Origin: an uncultured Chlamydiae bacterium
Lineage (GTDB): Bacteria > Chlamydiota > Chlamydiia > Chlamydiales > CALBHK01
DNA: 15,752 nt
Reading direction: 5' to 3'
Assembly: GCA_937894565.1 (NCBI GenBank)
Contig: CALBHK010000264.1
Location: 1 to 15,752 of the forward strand
Numbering within the stretch: the stretch's first letter is position 1; the number at the start of each line of letters is the position of its first letter. A program made the position numbers and the translations under genes. Below the pieces are notes generated by a model. The model had not been told where the DNA came from. It did not search any database and worked only from the letters and a program-made list of their open reading frames with translations. Below, piece after piece: positions 6,414 to 13,090 of this stretch.

Positions 6414-6910
6414 CACCTGATGAAAAAAAGCTATATGCACTGATGGCAGTTGCAGAGCAACAGCAGAACCTAGTCAATCAGGCTGTTAAAGAGCTTCAAA
6501 TTACTGAAGAACGTATTCAAAAGGTCATCGCAGGGCAAACCCATAGCACCGTATCAAAATCGCTAAATACGGGCTTACAGGAGGGAACAGCGGAGCTTAT
6601 CAAGACCGCTAAAGCACTTGGACGTTTAAAAAACTCGATTGAATCATCCAGCGATCAACTTTCATGGAAGCTGATAGCCATTATTTTAGGCACTTTTACT
6701 ATTTTTATACTTGGTATCATTTGGTTATTTAGTGTTTATATCAAACCGCTTGAAAATATTTCTGAAATCGAAAGTTTAAGACAGGATGGTATTCAGCTTG
6801 ATATTCGAAGTTGTACCGTTGGAGAAGAATCTAAGCCTTGTGTCAGAATAATGAAAGACCAATGCAATTATTCAAAAAATAATGATTTATGTGTTATCGA
6901 CCCCAAATAA
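6410..6910 (+). CDS. MobB-like membrane protein, copy 1
   Basis: 166 residues, starting with ATGA over the mobA stop and preceded by AAGGGG (6396-6401). An N-terminal helical, Gln-rich region (residues 1-85) precedes one transmembrane segment (about 86-111, WKLIAIILGTFTIFILGIIW). The last 50 residues hold four cysteines (SCTVGEESKPCVRIMKDQC, DLC) and may lie in the periplasm. In RSF1010 a membrane protein, MobB, is encoded overlapping mobA and helps deliver the relaxase to the secretion machine; the same arrangement here suggests an analogous role, but sequence homology is not established. Confidence 0.75.
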   Translation: MTPDEKKLYALMAVAEQQQNLVNQAVKELQITEERIQKVIAGQTHSTVSKSLNTGLQEGTAELIKTAKALGRLKNSIESSSDQLSWKLIAIILGTFTIFILGIIWLFSVYIKPLENISEIESLRQDGIQLDIRSCTVGEESKPCVRIMKDQCNYSKNNDLCVIDPK

Positions 6911-6979
6911 TAAGAATATTTCTTATGCTAAAGAAAAATTTTGACTTAGTTTCAATTGTACGAGAGGAAAAAGAAACTC

Positions 6980-7276
6980 ATGCCATTGATTGAATATTAC
7001 GGCATGTTATTTGAATGGCATGACCAAAAAATGGAATTAGTCTATCGAGGGCGTGAAATTACGTTTGATGAGGCTTGTAGTATCTTTCTTGATCCTGCGC
7101 TAACTTCTTTTGATGATGTTGGACATTATGATGAACAGCGACTCATATCCGTTGGTTTAAGCAATCGTGGTAGACTGCTAACAGTGGTTTGGGTTGAACG
7201 TGGAGATATTGCGAGAATTATTACCGCATTTGAACCATCACATTACCAAAAGCGGAGGTACAGCAATGCAAAATGA
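6980..7276 (+). CDS. brnT: BrnT-family toxin, copy 1
   Basis: 98 residues from ATG 6980. The BrnT pattern is clear: LFEWHDQKMELVYRGREITFDEA, a DP segment, HYDEQRLISVGLSNRGRLLTVVWVERGDIARIITA and a basic end, YQKRRY. BrnT is a RelE-fold ribonuclease that inhibits translation. A TTG at 6956 or ATG at 7004 (MLFEWHD, where many family members begin) are alternative starts; 6980 has GAGAGG some 12 bases upstream. The next gene begins inside its last codons (11-base overlap). The toxin-first order is typical of brnTA. Confidence 0.88.
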   Translation: MPLIEYYGMLFEWHDQKMELVYRGREITFDEACSIFLDPALTSFDDVGHYDEQRLISVGLSNRGRLLTVVWVERGDIARIITAFEPSHYQKRRYSNAK

Positions 7277-7481
7277 ATTAGAACGCTATAAAAATTTTGA
7301 TCCTACCAATGCGCCATTGGTTAAGCCTAATTTTGTGAAGAAATTGCAAGAACGTCATGCCATAGCTCAAGCAAAGGCTTTTGATGCCGATGTTGTAACA
7401 TGGCTAAGTTCACAGGATGATGAAACAAAACAGCATATTAACGATATGGTTCGCCATATTATGGCATTGAAACGTGCTTGA
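7266..7481 (+). CDS. brnA: BrnA-family antitoxin, copy 1
   Basis: 71 residues. ATG 7266 is chosen over longer in-frame starts because GGAGG (7254-7258) sits seven bases upstream and the overlap with brnT is the usual coupling. The C-terminal half, FDADVVTWLSSQDDETKQHINDMVRHIM, is the ribbon-helix-helix DNA-binding motif of BrnA (compare FDxDVLxWLKxQG). By family it binds BrnT and represses the operon. It is shorter than many BrnA proteins. An imperfect palindrome AAGAATATTTCTT (about 6912-6924) upstream of brnT is a possible operator. Confidence 0.88.
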   Translation: MQNELERYKNFDPTNAPLVKPNFVKKLQERHAIAQAKAFDADVVTWLSSQDDETKQHINDMVRHIMALKRA

Positions 7482-7529
7482 TTAGGTATGACCTCCCTTT
7501 TTTGTTTTAATGTTTGATTGATTAATTAG

Positions 7530-7563
7530 AAAGCTCATTTGGTATGAATACCAAATGAGCTTT
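7530..7563 (+). terminator. Terminator of brnTA, copy 1
   Basis: A 16-bp perfect stem, AAGCTCATTTGGTAT with its complement around GA, plus one A-T pair, ending in TTTT. It lies 48 bases after brnA. Confidence 0.8.
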
Positions 7564-7590
7564 TACTTTATAGTTTTTGAAGGATACATC

Positions 7591-8415
7591 GTGGTTAAAG
7601 AAGTTGTTATGTTGAAACAGTCAAGTTTGGAAAGGAAAGAGTTCAAGCATGAAGAACTTGCACTAATGAAAAAACTTGATTTCAACGATATTGAGATTAT
7701 TCAGCCTGATAATCTTGGACAAATCTTAATTTGGACTTCTAAACTTGCTGAATATCATCATGCTCAATTTGTTGAATTTAGTCATAAGTTAAATATTGTT
7801 GATGAAATAGAAGAGCGAGAAGAGATTAACAATAAGATTAATTTTTATAGAAAAAGTAGATTGTTAGAGAATCACATCAAGGATTTCTATCTAAAAAAGC
7901 TATTGGATCAAGGAGAAGCGACAGTAAAGGGATATATCAAACATCCGATTAAACAGGATACGAATTACGCTGTAATTTCTTATCAAGGGTATAACTTCGT
8001 AAGTTTTGCTACTCCAGAGATTATTGAAAAATTTCCCTTAAATTTTATTGATTTTGTACAAAGTGAAGCACCAAAGACATTAGCAGATATACACCCTGAT
8101 GAAGCTTTACTACTATCAACTGTCCAAAACTTTATAAGACCCTTTAAAGAACAATATAAAAAAATAAAGAGTAAAAATAAGGAGATCAAAGAGCACAATA
8201 GGGTCGTATATAAAATTTATATAAAAATTAAGAAAAAAGAGGCAACTCTGCAAAAATCAACAGGCTCGAAGCCTCAAGAATCTAGTCCAAAGCCTATTGA
8301 AAAGAGTGCTGTACCAGTAGAGAAGCAGGTCGCCATTCAGAAAAATATGGCTCCACAAGAAAAGGCGATTACAGTGATTAAGAAGCGAAAATTTGCTTTA
8401 AATAAGGATAAGTAA
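7591..8415 (+). CDS. Unknown basic protein, possible replication or plasmid-maintenance factor, copy 1
   Basis: 274 residues from GTG 7591, which has GAAGGA six bases upstream; an in-frame ATG at 7555 lies inside the brnTA terminator and is rejected, and ATG 7609 is possible. No transmembrane segment or signal peptide. Residues about 20-180 look globular and helical, with HHAQFVEFSHKLNIVDEIEE and a basic stretch, KKIKSKNKEIKEHN (about 190-205). From about 225 the protein is Lys/Pro/Gln/Ser-rich and probably disordered. I recognise no family. It is present in both modules directly before the structured non-coding region, and the module has no recognisable Rep gene, so a role in replication or copy control is conceivable but unproved. 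Confidence 0.75.
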   Translation: MVKEVVMLKQSSLERKEFKHEELALMKKLDFNDIEIIQPDNLGQILIWTSKLAEYHHAQFVEFSHKLNIVDEIEEREEINNKINFYRKSRLLENHIKDFYLKKLLDQGEATVKGYIKHPIKQDTNYAVISYQGYNFVSFATPEIIEKFPLNFIDFVQSEAPKTLADIHPDEALLLSTVQNFIRPFKEQYKKIKSKNKEIKEHNRVVYKIYIKIKKKEATLQKSTGSKPQESSPKPIEKSAVPVEKQVAIQKNMAPQEKAITVIKKRKFALNKDK

Positions 8416-8440
8416 GTTTGTAATTGTAAATTATAAAGAA

Positions 8441-8475
8441 AAATCCCCCTAAGTCTTGCAACTTAGAGGGGTTTT
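8441..8475 (+). terminator. Terminator after the unknown gene, copy 1
   Basis: Stem CCCC + CTAAGT (8445-8454) with ACTTAG, one bulged A and GGGG (8461-8471), loop of six bases, then TTTT. Confidence 0.75.
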
Positions 8476-8497
8476 CAAGTAAATTCAGCGGTACGCA

Positions 8498-9123
8498 GTT
8501 ATTTGATGGTGAGACATCAAGTAACGAAGATCATAAGGTTTAGCGACCGTTATGATTTCACCAAAGGCTTTTGTACCTGAACTCTATTTTTACAATAAAC
8601 AGTGTTTAGATCAAGCCTCAAAATGATAAGTCTTCGTTAATCAGTGTTTTAAATCATCAAATAAGCATCATAGATCGAGCTTTGCCCGCTTCTGCGTGTC
8701 CGTTTTACGGATTGGCATGCGTTGCATGTGGAGGGAATAAGTGTCACTGGTGCAACGTAGCGATAGTCGAAAGGCTAAACCGCTACAGGGGAATCTCACA
8801 AAAGCGGAGCGTTAAGAGTAGTTGTATAGGTTGGTTAAGTTGCATGTTGGGGAAACCCTCGCAGAGATACCGCCATACTTCGACAGGGAGCGTGTGGGGA
8901 GAGGTGCAAGACCTTTAGTCCTTGTCTGCATAGTTTGCAAAGCTATGTGCGGATACGACCGATATACGTGGCTCCGAAGCCAAATATAGACAGGTGAATC
9001 GGCAGTACTTAAAGGATGTGTCATTTTTTTAAATGACCGCCTTTAGGGAGAGTATTGCCGAAACTCTCTCAACCGTTCACCAAAGCCAAAGCACGAAGTG
9101 CGACGCTTTGGGGGCGAGTTGAG
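8498..9123 (+). ncRNA. Structured non-coding region, candidate RNA or RNA-primed origin, copy 1
   Basis: No supportable gene lies in 8416-9215; instead helices follow one another. They include 8498-8508/8515-8525 (11 bp with one G-U), TAACGAAGA/TCTTCGTTA (8522-8530, 8631-8639), a GGG-GAAA-CCC tetraloop near 8850, CATAG/CTATG (8929-8933, 8943-8947), GGCTCCGAAGCC, and a nested arm: GGCAGTACT/AGTATTGCC (9001-9009, 9051-9059) enclosing AAAGG/CCTTT and GTCATTT/AAATGAC. A last hairpin pairs CTCAAC/GTTGAG and CCAAAGC/GCTTTGG (9068-9123). The G-U pairs work only in plus-strand RNA. Ends are approximate and no family is recognised. No Rep gene is seen, so an origin or primer function is possible. Confidence 0.5.
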
Positions 9124-9182
9124 AAGTTGAGTGCATTTGTTTTTAGAGGAGGTAAGAGGGCGGAATTGTACTACACCCCCCT

Positions 9183-9199
9183 TTCTGCTTAGGCTATTT
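9183..9199 (+). repeat. 17-bp conserved island at the module end, copy 1
   Basis: TTCTGCTTAGGCTATTT is identical to 14681-14697 although about 40 bases on its left side are unalike between copies. It marks the last shared sequence of the two modules. Confidence 0.6.
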
Positions 9200-9215
9200 G
9201 AAGAGATATTTACTT

Positions 9216-9818
9216 TTAATTAAATGCTTGTCTTAAAACTTCACCTTTTTCTGTAGAAGTTTGACTAGTGGTAGAGTTTTCATCATTTATATCTAAAATA
9301 TCTTTTCTTTTTTCAGGGCCATAGTATGAAATAAATTTATTTATAGATTTATCCCATGCTAAGTAACTGTCGTTGTATTCAGATGTAAAACGATAGTTAT
9401 CTTTAACTTTTTTTAGCTCTAATCCTTCACGTCCTAACCAATAGTTAAGAACATGATCATATTTACCTGCTTCATTTTGAAAGTAGATATCTATAAAACC
9501 ATCACTGTTTCCAGTGAACATTGAGTAAGCACCTTCACATCCAGCATTTGAAGATCGGATAATATAATCTTTTAAGCCATCATTATTAAAATCTACATTT
9601 ACTAAAAAACCTTTATTAAAAGTTATTTTAGGATTTTTAACAGACATTTCTTCATCTTCGGCTATGCTCTGACATGCTTCAATATAATTACTTTGAACTG
9701 CTTCTTTGATTTCTATAGGGAGCTTATTGAAAGGGATACTATTATTTTTTACAGGGATTTCTGCTAAAGAATTTGTGCAAAAAATAGCGATGGATATGAA
9801 ACCTATGAACTTTTTCAT
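9216..9818 (-). CDS. Secreted or periplasmic protein with a DxDxDG-like loop
   Basis: 200 residues. A signal peptide (MKKFIGFISIAIFCTNSLA, cleavage after residue 19) is followed by a mature protein with DFNNDGLKD at residues 76-84, a calcium-binding-like loop common in repeat-propeller (FG-GAP/VCBS-like) and similar exported proteins, and SSNAGCEGAYSMFTGNSDGF, a Gly/Cys-containing segment. The C-terminus is Ser/Thr/Glu-rich and probably flexible. Start ATG 9818 has AGG about eight bases upstream. It follows the lipoprotein gene by 32 bases on the same strand and is probably co-transcribed. Function unknown; it is cargo found between the two modules. Confidence 0.8.
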   Translation of the reverse strand: MKKFIGFISIAIFCTNSLAEIPVKNNSIPFNKLPIEIKEAVQSNYIEACQSIAEDEEMSVKNPKITFNKGFLVNVDFNNDGLKDYIIRSSNAGCEGAYSMFTGNSDGFIDIYFQNEAGKYDHVLNYWLGREGLELKKVKDNYRFTSEYNDSYLAWDKSINKFISYYGPEKRKDILDINDENSTTSQTSTEKGEVLRQAFN

Positions 9819-9850
9819 TAATAAACCTATTTATTTGAATTTTATAAAGA

Positions 9851-10075
9851 TTAATAGGTATATCTGAAACCTTGTGCCATCATGCAATCTTGTATCATTT
9901 CAGCTTTTTCATTTTGATTTACTTTAGCTAAACCTACGTCATAGCGACATTTTGCTAAAGCATTATTAGCATCGTGTGGAGTGATTCCTGCTTTTCTCCA
10001 CATAGGTTGTGATGTACTACATGCAGAAATTAAAAGTGTTGAAATAGCTAATGCCCCGATAATTGTTTTTTTCAT
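9851..10075 (-). CDS. Small lipoprotein
   Basis: 74 residues. A typical lipoprotein signal, KKTIIGALAISTLLISAC, puts the lipidated Cys at residue 19 in the lipobox LISAC. The mature part is about 55 residues with two more cysteines (KCRYDVGLAKV and IQDCMMAQGFRYTY), which could form a disulfide. It should be an outer- or inner-membrane lipoprotein; no function is known to me. It lies directly downstream (minus strand) of traD copy 2, with 59 A/T-rich bases between, and upstream of the secreted protein gene. Confidence 0.82.
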   Translation of the reverse strand: MKKTIIGALAISTLLISACSTSQPMWRKAGITPHDANNALAKCRYDVGLAKVNQNEKAEMIQDCMMAQGFRYTY

Positions 10076-10134
10076 AAAAAACTCTATAAAATTTAATGAA
10101 ATAAGCTTTATATTTTACCAAATAAATAAATTGG

Positions 10135-10560
10135 TTAATTATTTTTTTTACGCTGATTTAAGGTTTCTTGTCCTAAATCCTTCCAAATCTGCCATTTCAT
10201 ATCATTTGGGTCGATCTCAGCGGTTTTAAGCAAAATTCCAAGTAATTCGGCTGGGTCACGTTGATCTAGGTTAGCAATCTCAAAAAGTGCGCCTAATTGG
10301 ATGAGGTGCCGTGTACGAGCTTTTCGTTCAGCTTCCTTTTCAGCATTCAGTAATTTTCTAACCGCTACTTTTTGTTTATTCGCTCGATCTATGGCTTTTT
10401 CAGCTTTAATCAGGGCATTAAGTTTTTTCTCTTGGTCGGGTGTACGGTATTGGGTTTTTGCTAATTCCAATAAAAGTTTTTGAGCATCACTCGGATTTTT
10501 TAAAGCAGAAATATAGGTGATTTTTTCAGACAGCCAATCATTATTCATATTCAATTCCAT
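10135..10560 (-). CDS. traD: TraD-family mobilization protein, copy 2
   Basis: 141 residues, with the same TraD signature (KARTRHLIQLGALFEIANL, DPAELLGILLKTAEI). Relative to copy 1 it has Thr for Ile in LAKTQYRT, Leu for Ile in KKLNAL, Ile for Val in GILL and a two-residue extension, NN. Most base changes are silent, so this is an independently evolved version rather than a fresh duplicate, except for the first 62 or so bases of the gene, which are identical to copy 1. It has no terminator like that of copy 1 behind it, and reads toward the lipoprotein gene. Confidence 0.82.
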   Translation of the reverse strand: MELNMNNDWLSEKITYISALKNPSDAQKLLLELAKTQYRTPDQEKKLNALIKAEKAIDRANKQKVAVRKLLNAEKEAERKARTRHLIQLGALFEIANLDQRDPAELLGILLKTAEIDPNDMKWQIWKDLGQETLNQRKKNN

Positions 10561-10598
10561 TAATTCAGATACCGCAAAAGCACAGGCTCAACACTCAA

Positions 10599-10653
10599 AG
10601 AACGATAACAAAATATTTACGTTCGAGTAACGTAATTTTGTTAAAGTCGTTCT
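10599..10653. repeat. Nested long palindrome near oriT, copy 2
   Basis: Same triple-nested inverted repeat as at 5099-5153. Confidence 0.65.
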
Positions 10654-10691
10654 AGAGATTGTCGCCTGTACTTCCATCAAAAATTTGATGG

Positions 10692-10734
10692 CGCGCTTAG
10701 ACGTTTCTCAATTTCATTGAGAAACCTAAGCACG
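10692..10734. other. Putative oriT (RSF1010/MobQ type), copy 2
   Basis: Identical to 5192-5234: GTTTCTCAAT/ATTGAGAAAC hairpin with nic-like CTAAG(C)(A/G)CG flanks on both strands. Two oriTs in direct orientation on one molecule would allow one to start transfer and the other to end it. Confidence 0.75.
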
Positions 10735-10762
10735 TTAGGGACTTCATCCCTAAAACCCTGAA

Positions 10763-10807
10763 ACTTCTTTTTTTCGTTCAATTGAAAATTGAATGAAAAA
10801 AAGAAGT
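10763..10807 (+). promoter_or_regulatory. 21-bp RNA hairpin in the mob operon leader, copy 2
   Basis: Identical to 5263-5307. The free ribosome binding site AGGAG is at 10817-10821. Confidence 0.6.
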
Positions 10808-10828
10808 ACCAAAGCTAGGAGCAACAGC

Positions 10829-10984
10829 ATGCAACTAAAACAGGTACTGGGAAAAATCAAAGATATTACTTTTGGCGTGATTGCAGCACCGCTACTTATC
10901 ATCATTATGATGTGGGCTTCGATACTCGACCAAAGAGCATTTAAGAAAGAACTAGACCGAAAAAAGGAACAGGAAAAAACCTAA
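10829..10984 (+). CDS. Small single-pass membrane protein of the mob operon, copy 2
   Basis: Identical 51-residue protein to that at 5329-5484, again coupled to mobA by TAATG. Start chosen from AGGAG seven bases upstream; the upstream ATG at 10793 lies in the leader hairpin. Confidence 0.75.
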   Translation: MQLKQVLGKIKDITFGVIAAPLLIIIMMWASILDQRAFKKELDRKKEQEKT

Positions 10985-11913
10985 TGGCGATTGCTCGTTT
11001 AAGTGTCAAAGTCGGCAAGGCAGGCAAGGCAGCACCGCATGCCGAATATATTGATCGGGACGAAGAAAAGAAGCTGAAACAGGAACAGGCAGAAACCGAC
11101 CTTGAACATAGCGGTTATGGAAACATGCCGAAATGGGCTGAACATAATCCGATTACCTTTTGGGAAGCAGCCGACCTTTACGAGCGCAAAAATGGCAGTA
11201 CCTATCGAGAATATGAAATTGCCTTGCCTAGAGAGATGAATGCCGAGCAACGCCTAGAACTGGTTGAGGACTTCATTCAGTCAGAAATTGGCTCAAAATA
11301 TCCGTATCAGTTTGCGATTCATAACCCTAAAGCAATGGACGGCAACGATCAGCCCCACGTCCACCTCATGTTTAATGAACGTCTGCAAGATGGAATCGAA
11401 CGAGATCCAGAGCAATATTTCAAACGCTATAACAGCAAAAATCCTGAACGTGGCGGAGCTAAAAAAGACAATACAGGCAAGAGTTACCAGGAACGAAAAA
11501 CCGATATTAAAGACCTACGCCAAAGATGGGCAGATTTATGCAATAGCCATTTAGAAAAACACCAAATTGACAGCCGTATTGATATGCGAAGCTACAAAGA
11601 GCAAGGCATAGAGAAAGAACCCGAAAAGAAACTATTACCAAGTCAAGCCAAAGACCCTGAAATCAGGGAAGCCCTGCAACAGTCACGAACAGCCTATAAA
11701 GAGCTTGAAAGACTTGATTTAGGCGACCCGAAAAAAGACCTGAAAGAACTAAAAGACAGCCCAATTTCAGACAAAGAAATTAAACAGGGTATTGAGAGCT
11801 TTAAGGCTGATTTTGACAGCTTCAAACAGCTTGCTTTAGAGCAGTACAAAGAACAGCAGAAATTAGAACGAGAGCAACAGAAAACCATGAGTTATAAGGG
11901 GATGAGCCGATGA
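10984..11913 (+). CDS. mobA: MobA/MobL (MobQ) relaxase, copy 2
   Basis: Identical 309-residue relaxase to copy 1, with Tyr22 and the H113/H125/H127 triad kept. Because oriT and relaxase are both duplicated without change, either relaxase should act on either oriT. Its overlap with the next gene (ATGA) is also preserved. Confidence 0.95.
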   Translation: MAIARLSVKVGKAGKAAPHAEYIDRDEEKKLKQEQAETDLEHSGYGNMPKWAEHNPITFWEAADLYERKNGSTYREYEIALPREMNAEQRLELVEDFIQSEIGSKYPYQFAIHNPKAMDGNDQPHVHLMFNERLQDGIERDPEQYFKRYNSKNPERGGAKKDNTGKSYQERKTDIKDLRQRWADLCNSHLEKHQIDSRIDMRSYKEQGIEKEPEKKLLPSQAKDPEIREALQQSRTAYKELERLDLGDPKKDLKELKDSPISDKEIKQGIESFKADFDSFKQLALEQYKEQQKLEREQQKTMSYKGMSR

Positions 11914-12410
11914 CACCTGATGAAAAAAAGCTATATGCACTGATGGCAGTTGCAGAGCAACAGCAGAACCTAGTCAATCAGGCTGTTAAAGAGCTTCAAA
12001 TTACTGAAGAACGTATTCAAAAGGTCATCGCAGGGCAAACCCATAGCACCGTATCAAAATCGCTAAATACGGGCTTACAGGAGGGAACAGCGGAGCTTAT
12101 CAAGACCGCTAAAGCACTTGGACGTTTAAAAAACTCGATTGAATCATCCAGCGATCAACTTTCATGGAAGCTGATAGCCATTATTTTAGGCACTTTTACT
12201 ATTTTTATACTTGGTATCATTTGGTTATTTAGTGTTTATATCAAACCGCTTGAAAATATTTCTGAAATCGAAAGTTTAAGACAGGATGGTATTCAGCTTG
12301 ATATTCGAAGTTGTACCGTTGGAGAAGAATCTAAGCCTTGTGTCAGAATAATGAAAGACCAATGCAATTATTCAAAAAATAATGATTTATGTGTTATCGA
12401 CCCCAAATAA
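11910..12410 (+). CDS. MobB-like membrane protein, copy 2
   Basis: Identical 166-residue protein to that at 6410-6910: helical N-terminal half, one membrane segment at about 86-111 and a four-cysteine C-terminal domain. Role as MobB analogue is inferred from overlap with mobA. Confidence 0.75.
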   Translation: MTPDEKKLYALMAVAEQQQNLVNQAVKELQITEERIQKVIAGQTHSTVSKSLNTGLQEGTAELIKTAKALGRLKNSIESSSDQLSWKLIAIILGTFTIFILGIIWLFSVYIKPLENISEIESLRQDGIQLDIRSCTVGEESKPCVRIMKDQCNYSKNNDLCVIDPK

Positions 12411-12479
12411 TAAGAATATTTCTTATGCTAAAGAAAAATTTTGACTTAGTTTCAATTGTACGAGAGGAAAAAGAAACTC

Positions 12480-12776
12480 ATGCCATTGATTGAATATTAC
12501 GGCATGTTATTTGAATGGCATGACCAAAAAATGGAATTAGTCTATCGAGGGCGTGAAATTACGTTTGATGAGGCTTGTAGTATCTTTCTTGATCCTGCGC
12601 TAACTTCTTTTGATGATGTTGGACATTATGATGAACAGCGACTCATATCCGTTGGTTTAAGCAATCGTGGTAGACTGCTAACAGTGGTTTGGGTTGAACG
12701 TGGAGATATTGCGAGAATTATTACCGCATTTGAACCATCACATTACCAAAAGCGGAGGTACAGCAATGCAAAATGA
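12480..12776 (+). CDS. brnT: BrnT-family toxin, copy 2
   Basis: Identical to the toxin at 6980-7276, with the same alternative starts (TTG 12456, ATG 12504). Intact in both modules, so each would be addictive by itself if the two were on separate plasmids. Confidence 0.88.
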   Translation: MPLIEYYGMLFEWHDQKMELVYRGREITFDEACSIFLDPALTSFDDVGHYDEQRLISVGLSNRGRLLTVVWVERGDIARIITAFEPSHYQKRRYSNAK

Positions 12777-12981
12777 ATTAGAACGCTATAAAAATTTTGA
12801 TCCTACCAATGCGCCATTGGTTAAGCCTAATTTTGTGAAGAAATTGCAAGAACGTCATGCCATAGCTCAAGCAAAGGCTTTTGATGCCGATGTTGTAACA
12901 TGGCTAAGTTCACAGGATGATGAAACAAAACAGCATATTAACGATATGGTTCGCCATATTATGGCATTGAAACGTGCTTGA
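12766..12981 (+). CDS. brnA: BrnA-family antitoxin, copy 2
   Basis: Identical to 7266-7481, with GGAGG seven bases upstream and an 11-base overlap with brnT. Since the antitoxins are identical, each could neutralise the other module's toxin. Confidence 0.88.
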   Translation: MQNELERYKNFDPTNAPLVKPNFVKKLQERHAIAQAKAFDADVVTWLSSQDDETKQHINDMVRHIMALKRA

Positions 12982-13029
12982 TTAGGTATGACCTCCCTTT
13001 TTTGTTTTAATGTTTGATTGATTAATTAG

Positions 13030-13063
13030 AAAGCTCATTTGGTATGAATACCAAATGAGCTTT
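13030..13063 (+). terminator. Terminator of brnTA, copy 2
   Basis: Same 16-bp stem and TTTT as at 7530-7563. Confidence 0.8.
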
Positions 13064-13090
13064 TACTTTATAGTTTTTGAAGGATACATC

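Larger units (their letters stand above)
4999..8869 (+). repeat. Long direct repeat, copy 1 (apparently identical core)
   Basis: By eye, this 3,871-bp stretch matches 10499-14369 at a constant offset of 5,500 with no difference found; all encoded proteins are identical. Just outside, the copies diverge: about 11% in traD on the left, and several changes plus a small indel in the RNA region on the right. The edges do not follow gene boundaries. Confidence 0.9.

Noticed and set aside
7194..7481. A longer start for brnA giving 95 residues
   Set aside because: The 24 extra residues overlap brnT and have no ribosome binding site; GGAGG before ATG 7266 decides the start.
7555..7590. An upstream ATG extending the 274-residue protein by 12 residues
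   Set aside because: It lies inside the stem of the brnTA terminator; GTG 7591 has GAAGGA at good spacing.
8682..8918. A 78-codon frame with a cysteine pattern resembling a zinc finger (CVACGGNKCHWC)
   Set aside because: It lies in the structured non-coding region, has no ribosome binding site, and in copy 2 its coding changes follow pairing rather than protein conservation. Treated as a translation of RNA-like sequence.
8905..8925. Resemblance of GCAAGACCTTTAGTCC to the group I intron S element
   Set aside because: No matching P/Q/R elements or splice context are seen, and no host gene is interrupted there.
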